Positions 14,270 to 23,453 of a stretch of DNA of 25,185 nucleotides are shown here, piece after piece. Each line of letters opens with the position of its first letter. The first letter of the stretch is position 1. The stretch comes from Cymbomonas tetramitiformis. Lineage: Eukaryota > Chlorophyta > Pyramimonadophyceae > Pyramimonadales > Pyramimonadaceae. A program made the position numbers and the translations under genes. The notes under the pieces were generated by a model that ran no database searches, was not told the origin of the DNA, and saw only the letters and a program-made list of their open reading frames with translations. The stretch lies in NCBI GenBank assembly GCA_001247695.2, contig LGRX02034529.1:1-25185 (forward strand), read 5' to 3'.

Positions 14270-14703
14270 GCACAGAGGTCACCTATAGAAGTGTTGCTAG
14301 CATTACGAAGCACAATCGAGGTCTTACTGACAACACCTTCGACTAGACGTGAAGAATTACAATCGCTGACCGTCTACACGGATGTGCCCGACAAGTGCGA
14401 AATCTCTAAGTTTGAAGATAGGCTGCAGCGGCACGCGTTCGCTTTGAACAATCTCGACTTTGGGAAGCCCGCATATCATCACAGCATCTGGAACTGTGCT
14501 ATGCTCGCCACTCCCTTATGGGACCTAAGAACTAAGACCTCTCACTCTCTTGGGTCCCATATTATATAGATTTCGCACTTGTCGGACACATCCGTGTAGA
14601 CGGTCAGCGATTGTAATTCTTCACGTCTAGTCGAAGGTGTTGTCAGTAAGACCTCGATTGTACTTCGTAATGCTAGCAACACTTCTATAGGTGACCTCTG
14701 TGC
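14270..14703. mobile_element. 434-bp foldback element with 136-bp arms
   Basis: The arm 14270-14405 (GCACAGAGGTCACCTATAGA onward) and its reverse complement at 14568-14703 match almost perfectly; I see two differences (C/T at the GAAGCACAA and GTGCCCGAC sites). The 162-bp spacer contains a smaller inverted pair, TATGGGACCTAAGA and TCTTGGGTCCCATA. No clear target duplication flanks it. Transcribed through, it would fold into a 136-bp hairpin. It lies between the duplicated leader and the coding remnant of the paralog. Confidence 0.85.
14273..14569 (+). CDS. ORF spanning left foldback arm (unknown)
   Basis: In this frame the left arm reads AQRSPIEVLLALRSTIEVLL, then TTPSTRREELQSLTVYTDVP and DKCEI. 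It continues through the spacer (SKFEDRLQRHAFALNNLDFG...) to a stop at about 14569. There is no ATG in the arm; a strong pyrimidine-rich acceptor (CTTTCTCCTTTTCAG, ending 14265) suggests a possible exon start. The right arm carries the same peptide on the opposite strand with one change (P to S). No family is recognised. The coding reading may be a relic of the gene from which the foldback was built. Confidence 0.3.
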   Translation, partial: QRSPIEVLLALRSTIEVLLTTPSTRREELQSLTVYTDVPDKCEISKFEDRLQRHAFALNNLDFGKPAYHHSIWNCAMLATPLWDLRTKTSHSLGSHII

Positions 14704-14831
14704 GGTCATAATGTCGTCGTGATCTCGAGTTTCTGACGCATAACTCCTGTCATTCATTTGCCTTTGCAGGACCATCTGTTACCGGAAGCATTAAAAGGTG
14801 TACTTTCGTTTCCGTGTCGTTGCAAGCGATC

Positions 14832-14960
14832 ATGGCCTGGTGCAACGGCTGGTTTCGCAATCAAGTTACCTATGATGGAGATGACAATATATTTTATGCT
14901 CGCTTATACACCTGGGCGTGTTGCCATGATTGCGGTTCTCAAAGCACAGTTCTTGAATAA
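14832..14960 (+). pseudogene. Truncated paralog of the 198-aa gene
   Basis: This frame reads MAWCNGWFRNQVTYDGDDNI then FYARLYTWACCHDCGSQSTVLE and stops. It aligns with residues 120-163 of the intact copy: AWCNGWFRN is identical, the acidic D/G stretch is kept, and C-x2-C-G is kept. Everything N-terminal of this is missing or unrecognisable, and the second Cys pair is lost after the stop. The foldback element lies between this remnant and its promoter-like leader. Confidence 0.65.
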
Positions 14961-14982
14961 TGTAATAATCCCTACCAAATAA

Positions 14983-15110
14983 GGCCGGGTCCATGCGGTC
15001 CCGGGACCAATAGGGACCCATCATGGACCCCATATGGACCCGTATGGACCACATGGACCCCACATGGACCCGTGAAAAATGGATCACATGGACCCGTCGA
15101 TGAAGCCTTC
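14983..15110. repeat. CATGGACCC-rich simple array with palindrome
   Basis: About ten irregular 10-15 bp repeats of CATGGACCC/CACATGGACC follow the pseudogene. The 12-bp perfect palindrome GGTCCCGGGACC occurs at 14997-15008. This is the left border of the satellite domain. Confidence 0.7.
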
Positions 15111-15344
15111 GGGCGGCTTTTACCACTAGATTGGTCCAAAAGTTCCTATCGGTCCGGGGTGGGTCCCACACTTGGTACCACTGATTTCTCGGTCCATGCG
15201 ACATTTCACCATGGGTCCATGCGGTGTTTCGTCGGTCCATGTGGGGTCCATGTGTCCATCGAAATCTCACCACGGATTCCTCGCCGCTGGCGTGGGGGAC
15301 CTCGCATGGACCCGTATGGCCATGCTTTAAGGCAGCATGTGGTG

Positions 15345-15412
15345 CATGGACCGACCCTGGACCGACCCCGGGCCGACCCTGGACCGACCCCGGACCGACC
15401 CTGGACCAAACA
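15345..15412 (+). repeat. 11-bp tandem repeat GGACCGACCCT
   Basis: Six copies of GGACCGACCCT/C in a row, a short higher-order derivative of the surrounding GGACC motif. Confidence 0.85.
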
Positions 15413-15479
15413 TGATCGCTCGGACCCAGGTTGGACCAGCACGGACCAAACCTCCGATAGGCGCCCAACCGTACGGACC

Positions 15480-16300
15480 ATATATGGACCTCGCGTGGAC
15501 CCCGCGTGGACCCCGCATGGACCCATGGGTGGAGCACTCGAGATGGACTGCACGGGGGAGGCGATGCGTGGACCTCGCATGGACCTCGCATGGACCCGGG
15601 AGTGGCGCACCCAAGATGGGGTGCGTGGTGAAGGCGATGCGTGGACCTCGCATGGACCCAGCATGGGCCCCGCATGGACCCGTAGGGTGGCACACCCGAG
15701 ATAAACTGCGCGGGGAAGGCGATGCGTGGACCTCGCATGGACCCGTGGTGTGGCGCACCCAGCATGGGTTGCGTGGTGAAGGCGATGCGTGGACCCCGCA
15801 TGGACCCCGCATGGACCAGTGGGGGCGCACCCAAGATGGACTGCACGGGGAAGGCGATGCGTGGACCTCGCATGGACCCGTGGGGTGGCGCACCCGAGAT
15901 GGGGTGCGCGGGGAAGGCGATGTGTGGACCTCGCATGGACCCGTGGGGTGGCGCACCCGGCATGTGTTGCGTGGTGAATGCGATGCGTGGACCTCGCATG
16001 GACCCCGCATGGACCCGTGGGGTGGAGCACCCGAGATGGACTGCACGGGGAAGACGATGCGTGGACCTCGCATGGACCCGTGGGGTGGAGCACCCGAGAT
16101 GGGGTGCGCGGGGAAGGTGATGCGTGGACCTCGCATGGACCCGTGGGGTGGCGCACCCGGCATGGGTTGCGTGGTGAAGGCGATGCGTGGACCTCGCATG
16201 GACCCCGCATGGACCAGTGGGTGGCGCACCCGAGATGTACTACACGGGGGAGGCGATACGTGGACCCCGCATGGACCCGTGGGGTGGCGCGCGATCAGAA
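15480..16300 (+). repeat. 63/78-bp GGACC satellite array
   Basis: About eleven tandem units with core GATGCGTGGACCTCGCATGG then ACCCGTGGGGTGGCGCACCC. The basic unit is 63 bp; some are 78 bp with an extra CCCCGCATGGACC step. Two alternating sub-types end in GATGGGGTGCGCGGGGAAGG or CATGGGTTGCGTGGTGAAGG. Because 63 and 78 are multiples of three, frames on both strands stay open for 200-330 codons (MRGPRMDPWGGAPEMGCAGK type), which I regard as incidental. A displaced single unit recurs at 16602-16652. Confidence 0.9.
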
Positions 16301-16345
16301 ATACGGTCTGACTGCTGGGTCAGCGACAGCGGCCTCAGCGGAAAT
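16290..16345 (-). pseudogene. Transposase exon-9 fragment fused to the satellite
   Basis: GAAATACGGTCTGACTGCTG followed by GGTCAGCGACAGCGGCCTC closely matches 17047-17092 within the last exon of the Tnp2 gene (GAAATACGGTCTGGCTGATG...). On the minus strand it reads EAAVADPAVRPYF against EAAVADPISQTVF. It lies at the exact end of the 63-bp array. Confidence 0.75.
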
Positions 16346-16600
16346 CGAGTCCATGCGATTATTCGCCGGGGCCATGCGCTTATTAAGTGGAGTCCATGTA
16401 ATTATTAAGCGGGTCCGTATGCTTATCTTGCGGGTCCATACGATTATTCCGCCGGTCCATGTGGGTGGTAATAAGCGGGTCCATGCGACTATTGTGTGGG
16501 TCCATACGGTTATTCAGCGGGTCCGTGTGGTTACTTTGGGGGTCCATACGATTATTCGACGGGTCCATGCGGTCATTAAGGAAGTGCATGTGACAAAATG
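16340..16600 (+). repeat. 30-bp GGTCCATGCGATTATT tandem array
   Basis: About nine diverged units of roughly 30 bp with core GGGTCCATACGATTATTC. It follows the transposase fragment directly and is bordered on the right by one 63-bp-type unit. Confidence 0.85.
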
Positions 16601-16652
16601 ACCGCACGGGGAAGGTGATGCGTGGACCTCGCATGGACCCCGCACGGACCCG

Positions 16653-16811
16653 TAAAAATATTTACACTGTACATATGTTACAAGTTTTGTCGGTAAGAAA
16701 CGGTTGCTAGCATACTAGTAATATCATCCCCGATAGGTCCAAAGCGGGTCCAGTGCGGGTCCAGGGCGGGTCCACGACGGGTCCAGCGTGGGTACGCTCG
16801 AGGTCCATGCT
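16653..16811. repeat. GCGGGTCCAG subterminal repeats downstream of transposase
   Basis: After an A/T-rich stretch with a TACACTGTACAT core (16665-16680), five or six copies of GCGGGTCCA(G/C) lie at about 16735-16790, directly 3' of the transposase stop codon. CACTA-type elements usually carry short subterminal repeats that bind the transposase, so these are candidates. The motif is so common in this window that the assignment is weak. Confidence 0.4.
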
Positions 16812-19800
16812 TCAAGCGGCGTGATTGTCTTCATCGTCAGCAACTTCACCAACAAAGTCAACGGTCCGGTCCAGAACCACCGCCAATATACCGGGCTTCT
16901 CTCTGATTCCCATAGGCAGTCGGCGGCGGTTCGAGGGTGTGATTGCTAACCGCTTAGGCAGCCACGGTATTGGCACGATGCAAACCTGGGACTCAATTTC
17001 TTCAGCTCGGATAATAGAATCCTTCGTGGCCCATGGCAAGTCGGTACGTAGAAATACGGTCTGGCTGATGGGGTCAGCGACAGCGGCCTCTTGAGGAAAC
17101 CACCTGACTTTCACAAAAATGAATGGGTCGTGGCCGTGGATCGACATCTTGAAGACATCCAGCAACTCCGCGTACCTGATTCATCAGTATAATTCTGGGT
17201 GAAAATGGAGATCGCCTAAATAAACTGAACGAATACAACAAGGGCAACATGTGGTCCCCATTAGGCCAGGGTGAGGGCGGGATGGGGGCACGCACCAGTC
17301 CTGGTTTTCGTATTGGGGAGTGCGAATGCCGTCAACCATTTTGTGTCCAACAAAGATATCTCTGAACTTCACAAGCATGTATCGCTGCATACTCGCCTTA
17401 TCATGGTCCAGATCACGAGCTCTGAACATGCTACGTCCAACCTTTACATAACTGTACCGCAAAAGTCGTGGCGGTGGCGAGGTAATGAAGTTGATCTCTT
17501 CCGTGGAAAATTGTTTCACGACCATTCCTTCGCCATGGGGGTTCGGCTCCTTCCTCCACGTGCTGGCGTCCTCGAAGGTAGGCTCTACCAGACGCAACGG
17601 GGCAACGGGGTTTCCAGCAAGTCGTTGCCGACGGACACGTTGTTGATGTAACCTGTTTTGTGAATCAGGTGAAGACATTAGTCCGATGCGGGTCCCGTGC
17701 CGGTCCAACGTGCCGCCCCCACGGGGACGTCCGATGGTTCCAACAAAGGACGAGTAGCGAGCGCGACAGGCTGTAAAAGTGATGCAAGGGTACAAACCGT
17801 CGAGATCGCTGATTTTCCGCCCTGATGCGTGCTGCAGCCAATTCAAACTGATGTCGAAGTTCGGCAAACCAATCGAAATGAAGCAGCAGCCAGGATTTGA
17901 TGTCCTTAATGGTATCTGAAGCCCAAAATATCGAACTTTATTTTAAGATTGTAGCTAGCATGAAATCGAACTGCAATACATGGGGCGGGGCCGGGGCGGG
18001 ATCTAGGACCGACGGGTCCGGCATGTTGACTCAACAGGGGCGGCACGGTATCACATACCTTCTGATAGCAGTGTGTTCCTGCCTTGACGCTCCACTCCTG
18101 ATTTCAGCATCATTGAAACCCGCGAAGGTTCGGGGAGTGGATATACAGGTGGCCTCGACCCTCGCGCCAAATCGCTCAACCCACGACAAAGGTTTACGAG
18201 GCGCTCCAACTCTATATTCTTCATGATGCTGGCCACCGGACTCGATCGCGTTTTGACCGCACGCTTCATTCGGCCAAAGTAGTCCTCGAAGCAAAACATC
18301 CATAGCTCACGTGCTGGACCGTACATCATGAGCTGCGGCACGACATGAGTAAGGAGATGCCGCATCATCACCAAATCGGCTGGTGACATATGATCTTCAC
18401 CAAGCTTTAGGACCACTTTCACTCTCTCAATGAGACCTGGCATTTCCTGGAAAAGGCAAATATCAGATCTCAAAAAGAAATCGTATGGGTACGATATAAA
18501 TGCGGACCTACTATGGCCACGTGGGTACTAAATCAGGGAAGCACCCCGCCCCCGTCGGGGCGGGGTGTTGGACCTTCAAAAGAATTGTAGGGAGAGGTTT
18601 ACCTTCAGAAGAATTGTAGGGCTGACAACCTCACGAACGATGGAGCATATCTCCCCAACATAATCCGCGTGCAAAGGCCTTTCCACGAGCCCATCCCGAC
18701 CAGACCAGCTCGAGAGAACAGGCAAAACTCCTGAAGTCATCGCCGTGATGCCCAATGCCGCCTTCAATCTTCGAGGAATGAAATTCTCGTTAGCCTTCAG
18801 TTGCATAAGCTTCTGAGCCAGTGGCCCCCATGATTTTGGTGCGCTCAGATTGTCACGTAACCACACGGTCATGGCTTCCCTCGACGGCTTCGACGGTGCC
18901 CACGGAGAAGGTTTACCTGCCGTGGGCACAAAGCGACAGGGCAGGATTGCGCCCCTTGGCCCCTACTTGGGTCCCGCCCCCGTACCCGTTGGGGCTAGCC
19001 TGGGTCGACATGGTTCCCACATGTGGTACCCCCCCCCCTCCCCCAGATTGGCTACTTACCAGCAAGTCGCTGAGCTGCTGTTCGAACACGTGTAGCATTG
19101 CGAGGTTGCGGAGGCGCACCAAGCCAGGCCCGATTGACCTTAAACTCTCTTGCAAAATTCCGACAATGCGCTGACCAGTTGCCACCACAAATCGATTTGT
19201 GTAAGCGTTGGACCAAGTTGCTCAATATGTGCATCAAGTCCAAAAGGTACATGTGTATGACGTGGAAGTACACCAATCTGGAGAACGCGCAAGGAGTTTT
19301 CACACCAAACTTCTTGAAACTATCTTGTAACTGCTCTTTGGAAGCGCCGTTCTTCGCCATGCCTTTGTGCAACTGCTGTATTTGTCGGACACGTTCATCG
19401 GTGTGGAGGTCAGTCTCGGTATCGCCACCTGGGTAAGTAAGTGTACAATCCATAATGAATTGGGGCAGATTGGGGGCGGGTTGTTGGCGGTACGGGGGCG
19501 GGATAAGGGCGAACCAGGGGCGGGGCCAGGGCGGGACTCGGACAGTGCTTAGTAAGCACCAACGCTCCTATCACAAACTTCTCGGTAAACGCGACAGGTA
19601 CAAGACGGGGGCGGTATGGGGCCCAAATACCGGACCGACATGGGACCAACATAGGACCGATCTATATGAGTATGATTGTACATCCAAGAATGGGCGGACC
19701 TCGTCGCTTTTGGTACTTCTCCAGAAATATCGTTTTCCCCATCTTGCTTTTCGCAGCCCCAATGCCGTTGATCAGGCACTTCAAGCATCCCATAATGGCA

Positions 19801-21617
19801 GTCGCAGCCATTCGTCGGGATGCGTCCACAAGGCCAACGTAATCCATGAGTACCGCGTACACCATGCATCGAACTGTAAATGGTTCTTTCTCGATGACGT
19901 CGAAAACCGTATGACCAGTGGACCACAATACCTCTAGCTCATCCACCAGGTGGTCGTAAAAGAGCGAAGTGTCCTTGGGCTTGCCCTCCGCAATCCCATA
20001 CGTGAACACGTGCTTGTGTCGTTCTTCCCCGGGCATGTTGCCAATCGTGAAGCAAATGGGCATGATGCTGGATAGCTGATCGTTGAACGGGTTGATTCCA
20101 TCCGCGCAAAGAATAATCCATAGATTCCGGCGGTCCGCGAAGAATCTGGGGAACTTCTGGACCAAAGCTCGGAGAGCAGGAGAATCTGCATTCGCAAGGC
20201 CGGGTCCAATGTCATTTCCCCATGGGTCCGGCAATTCGCCCTCAAATGTACCACATACCGAACCAACTATAATATCAAACTAATCGCCGATTGAGCTAGG
20301 ATGACGAGAGATGGGTCCCACAGGTTTCCCTATACAGGGCGGGATAAGGGACCGATAGGGACGGGAAAGGTACTATGGGACACTCAACAGGGCTGAGCAA
20401 TTTTACATGATTCGCACCATGTATCCCGGTGACTTTGTCTGGTTGTTCGTCAGGAAGCTTGGTCGCATCGAAGCTCCGCACCATCGCGGCATATTCTGGA
20501 CAGAGGAAGATGTACTCCAGCAGTGATTCCAAAGGCCAGTATCTGAAAATAGATCTTGCTCGACCGTTCGTTCTCACCCCGTCGTGTTCTTTTCCCAACC
20601 GATACCTCGAAGTCTTACACTTTGGACATTTGTCGAGCTCGCTGTGTTCACCCTTGTACATGATGCAGCCCTTGATGCACACGTGCACCTCATTGTACGC
20701 TCCGTAGAAGGGTTTAAACCGCTTCAATGTCTCGGGGAACGTGCGAGGAAGGACTTGCCGTTCTTCGTTGTTAAGGAGCCTTCCCCGGACGATGTCGAGA
20801 ATAGATGCAAAGATGGACTGAGTCCCGTTGTGCTCGACCTGCATCTCCAAAAGGTCAAGTAACAGTCCGTTGATCTTGGAAATGTCCTGCAGGGCGCCAA
20901 CACTTCATCAGTCCATCCGCGCTTGGTACTAGAAGGATGCATGTGTAAAGTCATGGGGCAATATGGGTCCCCATCCGGTACCATACATGGGACCGGGCCG
21001 TTCACACAGGTCCCATATCGGTCCCATGTGGGTACCTTAACTTGCAAGCAGCACTCACTACTGTAACCGTACGAGGCGGTATGTACTGGTCCTAGACCGG
21101 TACCACGTCCCGTACCGATAGGCCCCCCACATGTTCCCAATGGGTACCACATCCTGAACACCGCACTCACCACATCGCCTTCGCCATCGGAATCATCCGC
21201 AGAGTCGTCGGTAAGCTCTTCGGCATCTTCATCCTCCTCGCCACCGCCTTCCCCGTCGCCGCTGTCGTCTCCGGATGACGATTCGCCATCATCATCACGT
21301 AGTTGTTTCCCAAACCCCAAGTCCTCGATGTGTTTCGCCAACGCTTCAAAGTTGGATATCACCTCGGCTTCCCGAGGGGTATGGTCACGATCCGCACCGC
21401 CCATCTCATCATCTCGGGGAGATGATCGCTCATTCTCTTCTTCGAACTCCTCTTGCGGAATGTATACACCATATTGTTTGACATGTCGGAGAATTTGACG
21501 GCGGCCAAGTTCACGTGTCGTAAGCCCTCGGTGGTGGCATTGATTACACGGACAAATGCCATACTCTGAAACGTAGCGTCCAGGGCGGCTTCCTTGTATG
21601 CCCTGTGGAGTCGCCAT
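16812..21617 (-). CDS. Tnp2-family (CACTA/EnSpm-like) transposase, 9 exons
   Basis: Exons, read on the minus strand: 21617-21171, 20886-20418, 20266-19682, 19428-19060, 18916-18603, 18446-18059, 17915-17798, 17652-17296, 17175-16812. All introns (120-284 bp) are GT-AG, all phases agree, and the total is 3411 nt or 1136 codons plus stop. Features: N-terminal Cys cluster (ICPCNQC, about 22-27) with a basic helix; an acidic stretch (about 105-149); the Tnp2 core (exons 2-4) with CPKCKTSRY, ELPDPWGND, ILCADGINPFN (first catalytic-type Asp, near 358) and YLLDLMHIL; a DUF4218-like part (exon 6: MRHLLTHVVPQL, GPARELWMFCFEDYFGRMKR); and a DUF4216-like C-terminus (exon 9: YAELLDVF, VKVRWFP). It would cut and paste the element's ends. 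The ATG at 21617 is the first after an acceptor-like site; an upstream non-coding exon is possible. No frame break was found, so it may be functional. Confidence 0.85.
18542..18621 (-). repeat. GC hairpin and tandem copy of a splice donor in intron 5
   Basis: Within the intron after exon 5, ACCTTCAAAAGAATTGTAGGG (18572-18592) repeats the exon/intron junction ACCTTCAGAAGAATTGTAGG (18601-18620) with one mismatch 29 bp away. The adjacent 18542-18567 is a near-perfect GC hairpin (CACCCCGCCCCCG and its complement). Confidence 0.75.
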
Positions 21618-21779
21618 CTATCGTCACATAGACAAGTGCCAAACCATTTTATCCAGCATGGTGCAGGTAGAACGCCTGCAAAAGGTCGTACACGCTGGGG
21701 TGAGTAAGTGTTTAAAGCGAGCAGTACTATACGGGGGCGGGGTCTCGGACCGATAGGAACCACTCTGTCAGTCCATAAC

Positions 21780-21985
21780 CGGTCCCGAACCCCGGACCCG
21801 TAGGAACCATGCCTTGGACCCCACACGGACCCGTCGGTACCATGCCTTGGACTCCATACGGACCCGTCGGTACCATGCCTTGGACTCCATACGGACCCGT
21901 CGGTACCATGCCTGGGACCCCACATGGACCCGTCGGTACCATGCCTTGGACCCCACACGGACCCCACACGGACCCGTTCGGAATC
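21780..21985 (+). repeat. 33-bp GGTACCATGCCTTGGACCCC array
   Basis: Five to six tandem units of about 33 bp (GTCGGTACCATGCCTTGGAC then CCCACACGGACCC) upstream of the transposase gene. Frames on both strands stay open as 11-aa repeats and I treat them as incidental. As an upstream tandem array it could also serve as a transposase-binding region. Confidence 0.85.
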
Positions 21986-22074
21986 CACCGCAGCAAGACG
22001 CCGCAACCCTAATAAACCCTATGGTCCCATAGGTGGAACACAGCCCGCCCCTATGGGGTAAAGTAAAAAAACGC

Positions 22075-22545
22075 CGGGTCTAGGGAACGAAACAGGGTCC
22101 ATGTGGTCCAAAAATGTCTGACCATGCATGGACCTCGCATGGACTTGCCAAATAACCCGTTGAACCACTGTGGGACCGACGGCATGGACCCGTAATGAAG
22201 CCTATGGGACCGACGCACAGGTGTTTTTGCCTGTTTTTGCTTAAAAAAGTGCATTTTGGGGTTACGCGTTACACATGGACCTCACTTGGACCGACCAGTG
22301 TTAAAGGCTCGCTCTCACGCTGCCCCCATGAGGAATAGCGGGTCCCCGAGATTTTACAAAAAAAACCGACGGGTCTAGGGAACGAAACAGGGTCCATGTG
22401 GTGCAAAAATGTCTGACCATGCATGGACCTCGCATGGACTTGCGTCGGACCACACATGGACCGACGGCATGGACCGGTGATGAAGCCTATGGGACCGACG
22501 CACAGTTTCACATTTTTGGGGATTCGAGTCACATGGACCTCACGT
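22075..22545 (+). repeat. Tandem segmental duplication, about 290-bp period
   Basis: GGGTCTAGGGAACGAAACAG onward (22077-22147) recurs at 22371-22441 with one mismatch. GATGAAGCCTATGGGACCGA then CGCACAG recurs at 22193-22217 and 22477-22502, and CACATGGACCTCAC recurs at 22271 and 22529. The intervening parts have diverged or been deleted. Confidence 0.8.
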
Positions 22546-22554
22546 GGACCTATC

Positions 22555-22880
22555 TAAAGAACGTCGGCGAGGCAAGCAGCGGTGTAAAGAATTCCTCGTT
22601 GAGAGATAGCGAAAATCGACCCAAAAATCGAAAAAAACAAAATTTGGGCACTAAAAGGGGCAGGTTGATTGCAATATATCCTGCCAAACAAAAAAGCAAA
22701 AATGTTTTTTTCCCGTGAGATATCGGCATTTTTGTGCGTGCGATTTTTTCAAATCGAACTAAAGGGAAAAAATCGAAGAACAGGTGCTCTGTGGGAATGC
22801 TTTCCTGTTCCCAGCGAACGGTGCAATTGACGGACCAGATGAACCCCCCCAGTCTTAATCGGACGGTCTCCATGAGTTAC
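22555..22880. other. Unassigned A/T-rich spacer
   Basis: This stretch of about 325 bp holds no repeat, no splice-consistent exon and no convincing ORF; frames of about 100 codons exist on both strands but have no family features. It is free of the GGWCC motif except at its edges. Confidence 0.4.
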
Positions 22881-22910
22881 TGAAACTCAAAATGGCATGA
22901 AGGCGTGGGT

Positions 22911-23020
22911 GGGCACCCACGACGCCCCTTGTGCACTAGCCGCGTCGTTGGCGGCAATCGCCCATCGTGCCACATGCACGGGGAACTGCCAGTAGAACAC
23001 AAGGGGAATCGTGGGTGCCC
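22911..23020. repeat. 23-bp inverted repeat overlapping the tRNA-like unit
   Basis: GGGCACCCACGACGCCCCTT+GTG at 22911-22933 is the reverse complement of CACAAGGGGAATCGTGGGTG+CCC at 22998-23020 apart from two or three bases. A second local palindrome (GCGTGGGTGGGCACCCACG) overlaps its left arm. Confidence 0.8.
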
Positions 23021-23105
23021 ATGCCTCCAAGGGGATTCGAACCCCTCACCCTCACGTGAAACGCGTTCGGCTTACCAACATTTGACCACTCGGCCAAGCA
23101 CCCAC
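23011..23105 (-). tRNA. tRNA-like sequence (Leu/Ser class), probably tRNA-derived SINE head
   Basis: The minus strand has a perfect A box (TGGCCGAGTGG, 23096-23086) and a perfect B box (GGTTCGAATCC, 23043-23033), a five-pair T-arm (AGGGG/CCCCT) and a long variable region as in Leu/Ser tRNAs. The ends GTGGGTGC and GCACCCAC can pair as an acceptor stem. However, ten extra bases lie between the T-arm and the 3' acceptor strand, and the anticodon stem (around TGTTGGTAAGCCGAACG, possible anticodon AAG) has a mismatch. It is therefore more likely a pseudo-tRNA or the Pol III head of a SINE running leftward to about 22.9 kb than a working tRNA. Confidence 0.5.
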
Positions 23106-23453
23106 GATGATGGAAAATTCGCCGCACGGCAGCAATTATATTCATAAAACCGCATGCCCTACCGAGAGCACTCTGAAACGAACTAGAAAAGAAAAAAAGA
23201 AATTGAGACCTGCAAATTTGAAATCGCAGCCCACCATGACAGTCCCATGCGAGTTGACTCGATCGCGTGGACCGACGTTGGACCTCGATGGAACCAATGC
23301 TGTCCACCTTGGTACAATGCCTCGCCTGGCGGCGCAGAAAGTCAAAGAACTTTGAATTCTTTGAAGACCTTCGTTCCTCGCACTACCGCCTCACAACCTC
23401 AGTCCTCACAGCCTCACGCACAACCTCCGTCCGTCCACGCAGCACAGACATCG
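23106..23453 (+). other. Upstream region of the coiled-coil gene
   Basis: No gene of its own is evident. An upstream ATG at 23247 is in frame with the coding exon, which would add 69 codons. Those codons are low in family features and overlap a GGACC stretch, so I prefer the later ATG. An imperfect palindrome (CAAAGAACTTTGAATTCTTTG, 23343-23363) lies about 100 bp before the preferred start. Confidence 0.35.

Noticed and set aside
14866..16311. Long ORFs (200-377 codons) on both strands across the 15-16.3 kb satellite
   Set aside because: Units of 63 and 78 bp without stop codons keep several frames open at once on both strands. There is no splice, domain or codon signal, so they are by-products of the satellite.
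16640..22000. CACTA-type terminal inverted repeats for the Tnp2 element
   Set aside because: I looked for CACTA/CACTG starts and their complements near 16.64-16.80 kb and 21.7-22.3 kb and saw only weak candidates (TACACTGTACAT and CCAGTGTT) with no matching partner or 3-bp duplication.
22936..23307. 123-codon ORF on the minus strand across the tRNA-like unit
   Set aside because: Its CLAEW...SNPLG segment is the usual translation of A and B boxes of a tRNA gene, so it is not a protein gene.
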